NCBI RefSeq assembly: GCF_947495325.1
Contig: NZ_CANLYK010000001.1
Coordinates: 1,488,001 to 1,552,000 of the forward strand
Direction of reading: 5' to 3'
DNA length: 64,000 bases
Source of the DNA: an uncultured Allomuricauda sp.
GTDB taxonomy: Bacteria; Bacteroidota; Bacteroidia; Flavobacteriales; Flavobacteriaceae
Position numbers and translations under genes: made by a program. Below are positions 17,692 through 26,654 of the stretch, piece after piece (the first letter of the stretch is position 1; each line of letters opens with the position of its first letter). A model generated the notes under the pieces. That model had not been told where the DNA came from, did no database searches, and worked only from the letters and a program-made list of their open reading frames with translations.

Positions 17692-18738
17692 TTGAGAAGC
17701 AGGGTCAACCAGTATTTCAAGACGAACAACACGAGTAAGCATGCGAACAAGAGCATGGTTGTCAAGACGATAGTAATGTTAACTGTATTCATTGTACCCC
17801 TAATCCTAATCAATATTGGTGTTGTTACTGCCCCATGGTTGCTTTTTGCTTTATATATAACCAGTGGAATTGGTATGGCCGGAATTGGTATGGGCATTAT
17901 GCACGATGCCATTCATGGTTCATACTCCAAAAATAAAAAGGTGAATACATACCTAGGTTACACCATGAACCTAATAGGTGCGAATGCAACGGTATGGAAA
18001 ATCCAACATAATGTACTGCATCATACCTATACAAACATAGAAGGAGCGGATGATGATATAAATGCACCTTTTTTCCTTCGTTTTTCCCCACACGCAAAAA
18101 AAAATGGTCTCCATAGGTTTCAATACCTATATATATGGTTTTTTTATGGCCTCTCCACAGTCTCGTGGGTGACTGCCAAAGACTTCATAAGACTAGTCCG
18201 GTATAGAAAAATGGGGTTCTTAAATAAGAAAAATGAGTTCAGAAATGAACTTGTAAAAATTATAGGTTGGAAGCTATTATATTATTCATATGCTTTGATT
18301 ATACCACTATTAATGGTACCTATTGCCCCATGGATAATCATTCTTGCCTTTCTTAGTATGCACTTTGTTACAGGGTCACTTATCAGTATTGTATTTCAGG
18401 TAGCGCATATTATGCCCAATACGGAATTTCCCCTACCAAATGAAAATGGAGTGATAGAAAGTGATTGGTTTACACACCAATTGGCCACCACTACCAATTT
18501 TGCGCCCAAAAGCAGGTCTTTTTCTTGGTTGATTGGAGGGCTGAACTATCAGATAGAACATCACCTGCTGCCCAATATCTGTCACATACACTATAAAAAA
18601 TTATCAATTATCGTAGCTGATACCGCTAGGGAATATGGAATGCCCTACCACACAAAAAGAACATTTGCCGCTGCCATTGTGGACCACATTGGAATTTTGC
18701 GCAAATTGGGGAAAATGCAGCAGGTTAGAACACCATAG
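17692..18738 (+). CDS. Membrane fatty acid desaturase
   Basis: This diiron desaturase has the three histidine boxes of the family: HDAIHGS, HNVLHHT and QIEHHLLP. Four or so membrane helices (for example IVMLTVFIVPLILINIGVV and LLYYSYALIIPLLMV) separate them. The QxxHH third box resembles front-end or linoleoyl-type acyl desaturases. The only near-canonical start is TTG at 17692; homology appears to begin about 17 codons upstream where no ATG occurs. The true start may be a rare codon, or the 5' end may have been damaged. Product: double-bond insertion in membrane lipids, which fits the adjacent cold-shock gene. Confidence 0.85.
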   Translation: MRSRVNQYFKTNNTSKHANKSMVVKTIVMLTVFIVPLILINIGVVTAPWLLFALYITSGIGMAGIGMGIMHDAIHGSYSKNKKVNTYLGYTMNLIGANATVWKIQHNVLHHTYTNIEGADDDINAPFFLRFSPHAKKNGLHRFQYLYIWFFYGLSTVSWVTAKDFIRLVRYRKMGFLNKKNEFRNELVKIIGWKLLYYSYALIIPLLMVPIAPWIIILAFLSMHFVTGSLISIVFQVAHIMPNTEFPLPNENGVIESDWFTHQLATTTNFAPKSRSFSWLIGGLNYQIEHHLLPNICHIHYKKLSIIVADTAREYGMPYHTKRTFAAAIVDHIGILRKLGKMQQVRTP

Positions 18739-18817
18739 AAGCCCAATTTAAAGATTAAACAAAATGAATATTATAAAACAAACATTTAATAGAATAGTAA
18801 ACAATAAATATAAAGTA

Positions 18818-19012
18818 ATGAAAGAAGGAACAGTAAAGTTTTTCAATAGTGCCAAAGGTTTTGGTTTTATTAAACCTGCAGATTCAGATGAGGATGTCTT
18901 TGTGCACCAAAGCGGTCTTATTGATGAGATTCGTGAGAACGACAACGTAAAATTCACTATTGAAAGAGGCCAAAAGGGAATGAACGCGGTAAACGTGGAA
19001 TTGGTCAAATAA
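18818..19012 (+). CDS. Cold-shock domain protein
   Basis: The 64-residue single-domain protein carries RNP1 (KGFGFIKP) and RNP2 (VFVHQS). It binds single-stranded RNA or DNA and melts RNA structure. Start chosen at ATG 18818, which gives the standard N-terminus MKEGTVKFF; an upstream in-frame ATG at 18764 would add 18 atypical residues and is more likely leader. It follows the desaturase gene by 79 bp and ends at a terminator. Confidence 0.94.
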   Translation: MKEGTVKFFNSAKGFGFIKPADSDEDVFVHQSGLIDEIRENDNVKFTIERGQKGMNAVNVELVK

Positions 19013-19036
19013 ATTCTTATTCCTAGAACTATTGAA

Positions 19037-19060
19037 ATGCCATCCTAAGGATGGCATTTT
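19037..19060 (+). terminator. Terminator after the cold-shock gene
   Basis: ATGCCATCC/GGATGGCAT form a perfect 9-bp stem with a TAA loop, followed by TTTT. Confidence 0.85.
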
Positions 19061-19132
19061 ACGTCTTATCTGTTTTTTTCTTTGTCAGTACCTAAATTAA
19101 ATTTTAATAGAACAACTATTAAAAAACGGAAC

Positions 19133-19999
19133 CTAATCCAAGTATTCTTTAAGGAAATTGCACTTGGATGATCTCCTCAAACGATACAAAGCCCTAGTTT
19201 TTATCTGTCTTATCCGTTCTTTTGTAATGCCAAGTTGGTAGGCAATTTGACCCATTCCCATTGCATTTTTGGTTCCGATGCCATAATACTTCTTGATTAC
19301 ATAGATTTCACGATCTGAAAGAATATGGAGCAACCCCTCCAATTCGGTCCTTAATGAATTTTCAATAAGACCTGTTTCTGGGCTATTGGCATTGCCAGAA
19401 CCTAACACATCATAGAGGGTAAAGTCGTTACCCTCTGTATTCAATGTTTCATCCATTGACATGGGCCACATAGAATGTTTCATACACAGTTGAACCTCGG
19501 CAAGGGAAACATCAATTATTTCTGAGATTTCTTCAGCATATGGGAGTCGTTGATGGGTCTGTTCAAAATTGGAGGAAGCTTTGGTTATCTTATTGATTAC
19601 GTTTATTTTATTCAATGGTAATCTCACCATTCTCGTGGTTTCCGTCAATGCTTGAATTATCCCTTGGCGTATCCACCAAACGGCATAGGAAATGAATTTA
19701 AACCCGCGGGTTTCATCGAATCGTTTCGCAGCCCTAATCAATCCGAGATTTCCCTCATTTATTAAATCGAGTAATTTCAAACCCCGGCCTTGATATTGTT
19801 TGGCAACTGATATAACAAATCTCAAATTGGAATTAACCAACTTTTCAAGGGCCACATTATCTCCTTTTTTAATTAGAATTGCCAATTTAACTTCTTCATC
19901 TTCCGTAATCATTGGGATACGGCCTACATCAACCAGGTATCTTTTAAGTGATTCGCCTTCCCTATTGGTAACTTGTTTTGCTATTGAAAGTGGCCTCAT
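19133..19999 (-). CDS. RpoD-like sigma factor paralogue
   Basis: The 288-residue protein has the size and layout of the flavobacterial housekeeping sigma factor. Region 1.2 has SLKRYLVDVGRIPMITEDEE; regions 2.1-2.4 include LRFVISVAKQYQGRGLKLLD, GFKFISYAVWWIRQGI and RMVRLPLNKI. Region 4 has GITKERIRQIKTRALYRLRR. Differences from the usual housekeeping form, such as MSMDETLNTEGNDF and GIGTKNAMGMGQIAYQLG, suggest an alternative primary-like sigma factor. It is third in an operon after an S21 and a NYN gene, so it is probably used in a stress or stationary phase. Confidence 0.88.
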   Translation of the reverse strand: MRPLSIAKQVTNREGESLKRYLVDVGRIPMITEDEEVKLAILIKKGDNVALEKLVNSNLRFVISVAKQYQGRGLKLLDLINEGNLGLIRAAKRFDETRGFKFISYAVWWIRQGIIQALTETTRMVRLPLNKINVINKITKASSNFEQTHQRLPYAEEISEIIDVSLAEVQLCMKHSMWPMSMDETLNTEGNDFTLYDVLGSGNANSPETGLIENSLRTELEGLLHILSDREIYVIKKYYGIGTKNAMGMGQIAYQLGITKERIRQIKTRALYRLRRSSKCNFLKEYLD

Positions 20000-20015
20000 G
20001 GTATTTGGTGTTTAA

Positions 20016-20750
20016 TCATGCTAAGCTTCGCACATAAATTAAATTTCCATTGCCTTTGGGGTTGTTCCTTTGTCCAATTTCAATCTTTGTAATGGATTTC
20101 ACCAATGGCGTAAGTTTTCGAAAGCCATAGTTCCTTGGATCAAAATTGGGTTGTTTCTTTAATAAAAGTGCGCCTACTTCTCCCAGATATGCCCATCCCT
20201 CTTCATCCTCAACATCTGCAATGGTGGCCAATATTAGGTCAACGACCTTTGGTGTAATTCTATCAACCTTGTTCTTTTCATCTTTTGATGATACTGGAGA
20301 AGCCCCAACTTCAGTTTTTTGCAAGATTTCAAGATATATGAATTTGTCACAGGCAACAATAAATGGATTTGGGGTTTTTCTCTCCCCAATACCGAAAACT
20401 GTCATCCCTGCTTCTCTTAAGCGTATTGCCAGTCTTGTAAAGTCACTATCACTGGAAACCAATGTAAATCCATTTACCTTTCCAGAATAGAGAATATCCA
20501 TGGCATCTATTATCATTGCGCTATCCGTGGCATTTTTTCCAGTGGTATATCCATACTGTTGTATAGGGGTGATTGCATACTTTAGCAGAACATCTTTCCA
20601 CTTTCCCAAGCTGGGTTTTGTCCAATCTCCATAGATTCTTTTAATGCCAGGCTTGCCATATTTAGCAATCTCCTCCAACATCTCTTTGACATATCTTGAA
20701 GGAATGTTATCACCATCTATCAAGACAGCAAGGTTTAGGTCCTTGTCCAT
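20016..20750 (-). CDS. NYN-domain protein with C-terminal OST-HTH/LOTUS domain
   Basis: The N-terminal about 150 residues form a NYN (PIN-like) nuclease domain: LAVLIDGDNIP, GYTTGKNATDSAMIIDAMD and TLVSSDSDFTRLA hold the conserved acidic residues. The C-terminal part (about residues 165-244; KVVDLILATIADVEDEEGW, GFRKLTPLVKS) fits a LOTUS/OST-HTH RNA-binding domain. Such proteins are putative RNases. It lies 4 bp downstream of the S21 gene and 16 bp upstream of the sigma-factor gene, so all three are one transcript linked to translation control. Confidence 0.88.
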   Translation of the reverse strand: MDKDLNLAVLIDGDNIPSRYVKEMLEEIAKYGKPGIKRIYGDWTKPSLGKWKDVLLKYAITPIQQYGYTTGKNATDSAMIIDAMDILYSGKVNGFTLVSSDSDFTRLAIRLREAGMTVFGIGERKTPNPFIVACDKFIYLEILQKTEVGASPVSSKDEKNKVDRITPKVVDLILATIADVEDEEGWAYLGEVGALLLKKQPNFDPRNYGFRKLTPLVKSITKIEIGQRNNPKGNGNLIYVRSLA

Positions 20751-20754
20751 AGAA

Positions 20755-20949
20755 TCAATCCTCCGCTAATCTCAAAAACTTCTCTCGATAGACTGCTCTA
20801 GCCACTTTATCCCTATGCAGTTTGGATTTTTTTTTGAACTCTCCAATATCTTTAATTCGTTTCAGACGTTGTGTTTTCTTGAACTTTCGTTTATACCTTT
20901 TCAGGGCTCTTTCAATATTCTCGCCAGGAGCAATTTTTGTTATAAGCAT
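20755..20949 (-). CDS. rpsU: Ribosomal protein S21
   Basis: The 64-residue basic protein starting MLITKIAPGENIERALKRYK is S21, which sits near the anti-Shine-Dalgarno end of 16S rRNA. Start at ATG 20947-20949; an in-frame TTG three codons upstream is less likely. The C-terminal part (KKKSKLHRDKVARAVYREKF) differs from the usual flavobacterial S21 tail, so it may be a second, specialised copy. It leads an operon with the NYN and RpoD-like genes. Confidence 0.88.
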   Translation of the reverse strand: MLITKIAPGENIERALKRYKRKFKKTQRLKRIKDIGEFKKKSKLHRDKVARAVYREKFLRLAED

Positions 20950-21503
20950 ATCTATCAATTTTTATTTCGTTCAATTAAAAAACAGTTGTTCATATACAGG
21001 AACTATAAGCACATAAAATCACTTCCTTACTGGAGATAATGCAAAAGCAGTTACAACGCAAGCCTTAACGGCATTTGATACATGAATGTTGAAACTTTCG
21101 AAAAATAGCTTAGAATGGGCCCTAGCAGGAATTGGAAATTGGTAATAGGACGGGCTCTCTTTTATATTTCAAGACTGGCTCAATTTTCGTGGATAGTCTG
21201 CAAAGTTTAGTAAAGAAACGGATATTAATCGAATATAGCGGTTTAATTGTCTTAATATATTTCGATTAAAACTTTAGTCAAACAAAACGATATCAGAAAA
21301 CCTGATATCCAATAGGTTGTGGAGGTAATAAAAGGAAATTTGGGGCTTAGCTATTCCTTCACTCCGTCCTATTGAACGGCTAATTTATGGGACTCTTTAT
21401 TTCAGTTGTACTCCAACATGACTTAATCATTAACCGTGATTCTCTAAATTTGTTAATAATCAAGATGCCAGTATAGTATTATATTCAAGGTAAAATCTGG
21501 GAA
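20950..21503. other. Divergent intergenic region
   Basis: About 550 bp between the S21 operon and an AraC gene. I see no RNA gene, strong palindrome or coding frame with family similarity. Confidence 0.5.
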
Positions 21504-22427
21504 ATGAAAAATGAAAATCCCGAGGCAAAGTCACTCTATGAATTGTATCTTCATTTGGGACTGCCTGTGGACTTAATTCAACCTTCCGAAGGATTCGCTA
21601 TTCTTGATTTGAAGGCTATTAATTTTACACTCCCCTATCAATCTCCATCATTCCGTCCTGACTATTTTTCGTTTCTTTTTGTGAAAGACGGCGAAGGGAA
21701 ATATACCATAGATGAACACTCTTTTTTGGTACAACCGCATTCTATCTACTTTACCAATCCGAGCAACTACCGAACATTCAGTTGGGAAAAAATTGAAAAA
21801 ATTTATCTAATAACTTTTGATGAAACATTTCTAAAACAATATATCAGCAAAGACATTTTCTCTGAATTTCCATTTTTATTGACCGAAACGATTAGCCCTA
21901 AAATTGTAAGTGATGAATTTTATGACGGAGTAGAACAGCTTTATCTAAATATTCACAATGAATACATCAATCAATCTGCTGATACATATAGAATTATTGG
22001 ACATTTGCTGGCAGTGATGCTTTATAAAATCAAAGCCTATTTTTGGCAGGATTACAACCCAATTTATGAAGGAAACAGAAGCTCGCATATTGTTAAATCG
22101 TTTAAGCGACTACTTGAGAAACACTACCGCGATTTAATTACAGGAAAAACCGAAACTGCTTTTAGGGTTCAAGATTATGCCTCAGCACAAAATCTACATC
22201 CAAATTACTTGAGTAACATTATCAAAACCAAAACGGGAAAACCTGTTACTGCCTGGATTGCCGATAAAACCATTTCCGAAGCCAAATCACTATTGCAAAA
22301 TTCATCCATGCCTATCAAAGAAATAACGTATAGACTAGGATTCTCTGAAACTGCCCATTTTAGCAACTTTTTTAAAAAACATACCAAAATATCGCCTGTT
22401 CAATATCGAAAAGAGCATACGAATTAA
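21504..22427 (+). CDS. AraC-family transcriptional regulator
   Basis: The 307-residue protein has an N-terminal cupin-like sensing part (about residues 30-150) and a C-terminal AraC DNA-binding domain. The two helix-turn-helix units are around QDYASAQNLHPNYLSNIIK and IKEITYRLGFSETAHFSNFF, followed by SPVQYRK. It lies directly before an SDR/DUF1097/SDR gene set on the same strand and likely controls it. Its effector is unknown. Confidence 0.9.
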   Translation: MKNENPEAKSLYELYLHLGLPVDLIQPSEGFAILDLKAINFTLPYQSPSFRPDYFSFLFVKDGEGKYTIDEHSFLVQPHSIYFTNPSNYRTFSWEKIEKIYLITFDETFLKQYISKDIFSEFPFLLTETISPKIVSDEFYDGVEQLYLNIHNEYINQSADTYRIIGHLLAVMLYKIKAYFWQDYNPIYEGNRSSHIVKSFKRLLEKHYRDLITGKTETAFRVQDYASAQNLHPNYLSNIIKTKTGKPVTAWIADKTISEAKSLLQNSSMPIKEITYRLGFSETAHFSNFFKKHTKISPVQYRKEHTN

Positions 22428-22512
22428 TGAGTTAGTTCTCTATTTCCCTCTTCTATTTAAATTTTACAACTAGTGCTGTATTTCGCGCAACAAACAAGGG
22501 ATGGTACCTAAA

Positions 22513-22520
22513 TACCTTTG
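22513..22520 (+). promoter_or_regulatory. Candidate -7 box of the SDR operon
   Basis: TACCTTTG fits TAnnTTTG and lies 27 bp before the ATG at 22548. No good -33 TTG precedes it, as expected if an activator such as the adjacent AraC protein helps. Confidence 0.4.
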
Positions 22521-22547
22521 TTCTATTAATTTTTAAAAAATAGACAA

Positions 22548-23288
22548 ATGAAAAATTTAAGCAATAAAGTAGCACTGGTAACGGGTGCCTCAAGAGGAAT
22601 AGGTGCCGAGATAGCTAGTCAATTAGCAGGAGCAGGAGCCAAAGTAATTATTAATTATTCGGGCAGTAAAGAAGCAGCTGAAGCGGTTGTAAAACACATC
22701 AAAATAAATGGTGGGGATGCCATCGCTATACAAGCGGATGTAAGTAACTCGCATGATGTAAAAGACCTTTTTGATAATGCTATTGCCCACTACGGAAAAA
22801 TTGATGTATTGGTCAATAACGCAGGTATTATGATCAATACGCTTATTAAAGATACCACCGACGAGGATTTTGCTAAACAAATGGATGTAAATGTAAAAGG
22901 AGTATTTAATACACTTCGCGAAGCTGCCGCAAAATTAGCAGAAAATGGGAGTATTATCAACTTTTCAACTTCAGTCAATAGAATCATGTTGCCCACATAT
23001 GGACCTTATGTCGCTACCAAAGCAGCAGTTGAACAATTGACTCGTGTATTTGCAAAAGAAGTAGGAAGCCGAGGTATCAATGTAAATTCAATTTCACCAG
23101 GACCTACAAATACCGAGCTGTTCACAAAAGGAAAACCAGAAGCAGTAATCAATAGATTAGCCTCTTTATCAGCGTTCAATCGTATTGGAGAGCCTGGAGA
23201 TATTGCAAAAATTGTAACGTTCCTGGCGAGTGATGAAGCCAAGTGGATTTCTGCCCAGAATATAGGTGCCAACGGAGCAATGGCTTAA
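22548..23288 (+). CDS. Short-chain dehydrogenase/reductase (SDR) 1
   Basis: A classical 246-residue SDR with the nucleotide-binding TGASRGIGAE, the VNNAGI segment, and the catalytic S-Y-K set (NFSTS and YVATK). It oxidises or reduces a small carbonyl compound with NAD(P)H. The C-terminus ends NIGANGAMA, close to the consensus NVNGG. It is followed by a DUF1097 gene and another SDR gene, forming an operon. Confidence 0.92.
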   Translation: MKNLSNKVALVTGASRGIGAEIASQLAGAGAKVIINYSGSKEAAEAVVKHIKINGGDAIAIQADVSNSHDVKDLFDNAIAHYGKIDVLVNNAGIMINTLIKDTTDEDFAKQMDVNVKGVFNTLREAAAKLAENGSIINFSTSVNRIMLPTYGPYVATKAAVEQLTRVFAKEVGSRGINVNSISPGPTNTELFTKGKPEAVINRLASLSAFNRIGEPGDIAKIVTFLASDEAKWISAQNIGANGAMA

Positions 23289-23317
23289 CTGCTCTAATCA
23301 TTTAATTATTACATATT

Positions 23318-23788
23318 ATGAAAACATTTTTAACAGCCCTTGTTATGGGGCTATGTGGAGCATTGGCAGTATTTATCTCATTTTCTATGGGATGGGCTAC
23401 ATGGGTTATGTTCCTTTCCTGGGTAAGTTATTACTTATTCGGAAAATCGATTAAAGTATATTCTCCAAGTTTCTTACAGATTATTTTGGGAATAGTAATG
23501 GGAGTACTTATACAGTCTTTAGCAAGTTTACTTGTACCTGTAATGGGAGCATTGGGGTTTCCATTAACCGTTTTTGTCCTTATTGGTTCGCTCGCATATG
23601 CAACAAAAATTAAAGGGCTAAATAACATTCCTGCTTGGTTTCTGGGTTTGATCATCTTTTTTGGAGTACACCCAGAGCTAAAAATAATCCCAGTATTGGG
23701 TTTACTTGTTCCTATAGTTGCAGGAGTAGTTTTTGCACTGATTAATGACACAGGACTTAAATACATAAACAAGAAATTTAATACATAA
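23318..23788 (+). CDS. DUF1097 membrane protein
   Basis: The 156-residue protein has about five hydrophobic helices (for example TALVMGLCGALAVFISFSM and IPVLGLLVPIVAGVVFALI) and fits the DUF1097 family of inner-membrane proteins, which includes Escherichia YcdZ. The function is unknown; a transport role is possible. It sits between two SDR genes (29 bp after the first, 3 bp before the second), so it may move their substrate. Confidence 0.8.
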   Translation: MKTFLTALVMGLCGALAVFISFSMGWATWVMFLSWVSYYLFGKSIKVYSPSFLQIILGIVMGVLIQSLASLLVPVMGALGFPLTVFVLIGSLAYATKIKGLNNIPAWFLGLIIFFGVHPELKIIPVLGLLVPIVAGVVFALINDTGLKYINKKFNT

Positions 23789-23791
23789 ACA

Positions 23792-24544
23792 ATGAATACA
23801 CTACAAAATAAAACAGCCTTAATAACAGGTTCCGCAAGAGGTTTAGGAAAAGCCATAGCAGAAAGATATGCTGCCCTTGGTGCCAATATTGTGATAAACT
23901 TTTCAAAAGATAACATATCAGCAGAAGAGACGCTATCAAATATTAAAGCCATGGGAGTTAAAGTAATAGCTATACAGGCTGATGTCAGTAAAGTAAATGA
24001 CATTGAAAGACTATTTAATGAAACAAAAAAAGTCTTTGGAAAAATAGATATTGTCGTTGCCAATGCCGGTATAGAAATGGTAGAAACACCAGTAACCCAA
24101 TTCACCGAAGAGCAATTTGATAGATTGTTCAATATCAACACCAAGGGTGCTTATTTTACAATGCAGCAAGCGGCTAAAAACATCGAAGATAACGGACGTA
24201 TCATTTACATTGCTTCCAGCACCACGGCTTTTCCCGTTCCAGGAATGGCGGTTTATGGTGGAAGCAAAACTACACCACGCTATCTAGTGGATGTTCTTTC
24301 AAAAGAAATTGGGCATCGGGGCGTCACCGTAAATTCTATTATTCCTTTTGCAGTGGACCATTCTGGAATATTCGTTGATCCCAATGCCTATCCTGAATTA
24401 AGAAAATCGCTGATTGAAAGCTGTCCCTTGGGCAGATTGGCAGAAGTAGAAGATGTAGCAAACTTAGCAGAATTTTTTGCCAGTGATCTATCATCCTTTG
24501 TAAACGGGCAACACTTATTGGTAAATGGTGGAGCTACGCAGTGA
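23792..24544 (+). CDS. Short-chain dehydrogenase/reductase (SDR) 2
   Basis: A 250-residue classical SDR: TGSARGLGKAIAERYA for NAD(P) binding, VANAGIE, catalytic IASST and YGGSK, and the C-terminal HLLVNGGATQ. It starts 3 bp after the DUF1097 gene. It is homologous to, but clearly different from, SDR 1 upstream (a lot of the shared positions are family-wide). Confidence 0.92.
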   Translation: MNTLQNKTALITGSARGLGKAIAERYAALGANIVINFSKDNISAEETLSNIKAMGVKVIAIQADVSKVNDIERLFNETKKVFGKIDIVVANAGIEMVETPVTQFTEEQFDRLFNINTKGAYFTMQQAAKNIEDNGRIIYIASSTTAFPVPGMAVYGGSKTTPRYLVDVLSKEIGHRGVTVNSIIPFAVDHSGIFVDPNAYPELRKSLIESCPLGRLAEVEDVANLAEFFASDLSSFVNGQHLLVNGGATQ

Positions 24545-24672
24545 AAGTATACCGATAATTGACTAGATAAACCCAACTTCCTCACTTTGGCTACATCCTT
24601 CCCCAATTCGGCTACAAGAAGGCAGAAGCGATCATTGAACTTTGTATTGTTCTAACATTAAAATTTAAGATC

Positions 24673-25506
24673 ATGGAATATCAAAAAGGTAACAAAGTTT
24701 GGTTCATCACGGGATCTTCCCGTGGATTTGGACGTATTTGGACGGAAGCCGCGCTCGAGCGTGGGGATAAAGTGGTAGCGACTGCCCGCAGATTGGAGAG
24801 CATATCCGATTTACAAGAAAAGTACGGAGAAAAGGTGCTCACCTTAGCACTCGATGTGACAAAGACGGATCAGGTAAAGGCTGTACTCAAGCAAGGGTAT
24901 AATCATTTTGGCAGATTGGACGTCATTCTGAACAATGCCGGCTATTCACTTGTGGGTACGATTGAGGAATCAGGTTTGGACGATGTCCGGGCACTCTACG
25001 AAACCAACATTTTTGGAGCGCTCTCGGTCATTCAGGCAGCGCTACCATTGTTGCGCAAACAAGGTGGGGGTCACATTTTGGGCGTATCAAGTAGTCTGGG
25101 TCTTGAATCGATGCCTGTAATCGGATACTATTGTTCCACAAAATGGGCATTTGAAGCCATTCATGAAAGCTTGGCCGCAGAGGTGGAGGCCTTTGGCATC
25201 AAAGTAACCCTTATTGAGCCAGGTTCCTATGCGACCGAATTCGGTAGTCCCGAGTCATTGAAGATGGCCAATGGACTTCACATCTACTCGGACTTTAAAG
25301 GGCAATTTGTGCAAGGTCTTCGAAACTTGGAAAGGGGAAACCCGAACGCTACCCCGAAGGCTATTTTCAAAGTGGTCGATGCAGAGCAGCCACCTCTACG
25401 ACTTTTCCTGGGCAACCAGACATTGCCCTCCGTACGCAAGGCTTACGATGAGCGGTTGGCAACATGGGAGGCATGGGAAGCGATATCCAATGCCGCGCAG
25501 GGTTGA
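24673..25506 (+). CDS. Short-chain dehydrogenase/reductase (SDR) 3
   Basis: The 277-residue SDR has TGSSRGFGRIWTEAAL, LNNAGYSL, SSSLG and the catalytic YCSTK. The extended C-terminal part resembles the SDR family with a longer substrate-binding tail. Its base composition is visibly more GC-rich than that of SDR 1 and 2 (for example the run around 24750-24800), which suggests a separate transfer. It is followed by an AraC gene on the same strand. Confidence 0.9.
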   Translation: MEYQKGNKVWFITGSSRGFGRIWTEAALERGDKVVATARRLESISDLQEKYGEKVLTLALDVTKTDQVKAVLKQGYNHFGRLDVILNNAGYSLVGTIEESGLDDVRALYETNIFGALSVIQAALPLLRKQGGGHILGVSSSLGLESMPVIGYYCSTKWAFEAIHESLAAEVEAFGIKVTLIEPGSYATEFGSPESLKMANGLHIYSDFKGQFVQGLRNLERGNPNATPKAIFKVVDAEQPPLRLFLGNQTLPSVRKAYDERLATWEAWEAISNAAQG

Positions 25507-25586
25507 TAAGACTAAAGCATTTTTTTAACTTTAACGATGACCGATATTTGTTATCTTATCGGTCGTCGTTTTCTAGCAACTAATCC

Positions 25587-26498
25587 ATGAGAAAAGAAGA
25601 AAACATACCACGAAAATTTGATTCCTTATCGGACTTTCATCGTGCTTTTGGGCTTTCAAAGCCCTCCCACCCCCTGATAAGTTTTATAAATATCGAAGAG
25701 ATCCCTATTCCAACAGCCGAATCATTTGATTTCTTTATTTTAAACTTTTATAAGATCGCTTACAAAACCACGCTTTGCGGACAGGCCAGATACGGTCAAA
25801 ATTACTATGACTTTGGTGAAGGTGGACTGATTTTTACCGCTCCAAATCAGGTATTCGAAAGTCCTAAAAGCTCCGCCTCGGGCTATATCTTTTTTATCCA
25901 CCCCGACTTTCTGTTGACGTACCCTCTTGCTAAAAAAATGAAACAATATGGCTTTTTTTCTTACGCCGCCAATGAAGCATTACATCTTTCTGCCGAGGAA
26001 AAAGCGACCATGATGGCTATTTTCAAAATCATCGATTATGAGTTAAAGAGCAGAATAGATGATTTTAGCCATGATGTGGTCATTTCTCAAATAGAGTTGT
26101 TGCTCAACTACAGTAATCGATTTTACAACCGACAATTCCTCACACACAAGGCTGTTTATAACAACCTGTTGTTACAACTTGAGGATCTTTTAGAAGATTA
26201 TTTTAATGGCCCAAAACCGTTAAACAATGGTTTGCCCACTGTTCACTATTTAGCTGACCAGGTGAATGTGTCTACCAGCTATTTGAGTGATATGTTACGT
26301 TCATTGACCGGGCAAAATGCCCAGCAGCATATCCACCATAAATTGATTGAAAAAGCCAAGCAAGAACTGTCCACTACCCGTCAATCCGTGAGCGAAATTG
26401 CTTTCGTTTTAGGTTTCGAGCACCCACAATCGTTCAGCAAGTTATTTAAGGCAAAAACCAAACTCACTCCATTGGAATTCAGGCAATCGTTCAATTGA
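25587..26498 (+). CDS. AraC-family transcriptional regulator
   Basis: A 303-residue regulator with an N-terminal cupin-like domain and a C-terminal AraC domain: HYLADQVNVSTSYLSDMLRS and VSEIAFVLGFEHPQSFSKLF. It ends with LTPLEFRQSFN. It lies 80 bp after SDR 3, the probable target. It differs in sequence from the AraC protein at 21504. Confidence 0.9.
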   Translation: MRKEENIPRKFDSLSDFHRAFGLSKPSHPLISFINIEEIPIPTAESFDFFILNFYKIAYKTTLCGQARYGQNYYDFGEGGLIFTAPNQVFESPKSSASGYIFFIHPDFLLTYPLAKKMKQYGFFSYAANEALHLSAEEKATMMAIFKIIDYELKSRIDDFSHDVVISQIELLLNYSNRFYNRQFLTHKAVYNNLLLQLEDLLEDYFNGPKPLNNGLPTVHYLADQVNVSTSYLSDMLRSLTGQNAQQHIHHKLIEKAKQELSTTRQSVSEIAFVLGFEHPQSFSKLFKAKTKLTPLEFRQSFN

Positions 26499-26654
26499 AA
26501 AACCAATTAATATAGGCCATACAAAACTTCCTTTGTAATTAATCCGTATGAAAAAAATACTAAATAATCAATAGGCTAAATATGGGGTTCTTAATTGTAT
26601 TTTGTAGTGACAGTTTTATGTGATTAATAGCCACACGCTCTTATTGTCCACCTG

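Noticed and set aside
18764..18820. 18-residue N-terminal extension of the cold-shock protein
   Set aside because: The family starts at MKEGTVKFF, which has its own ATG; the extension has no similarity.
23431..24144. 237-codon leftward frame across the DUF1097 and SDR 2 genes
   Set aside because: It covers two recognisable genes on the other strand and shows composition typical of a shadow frame.
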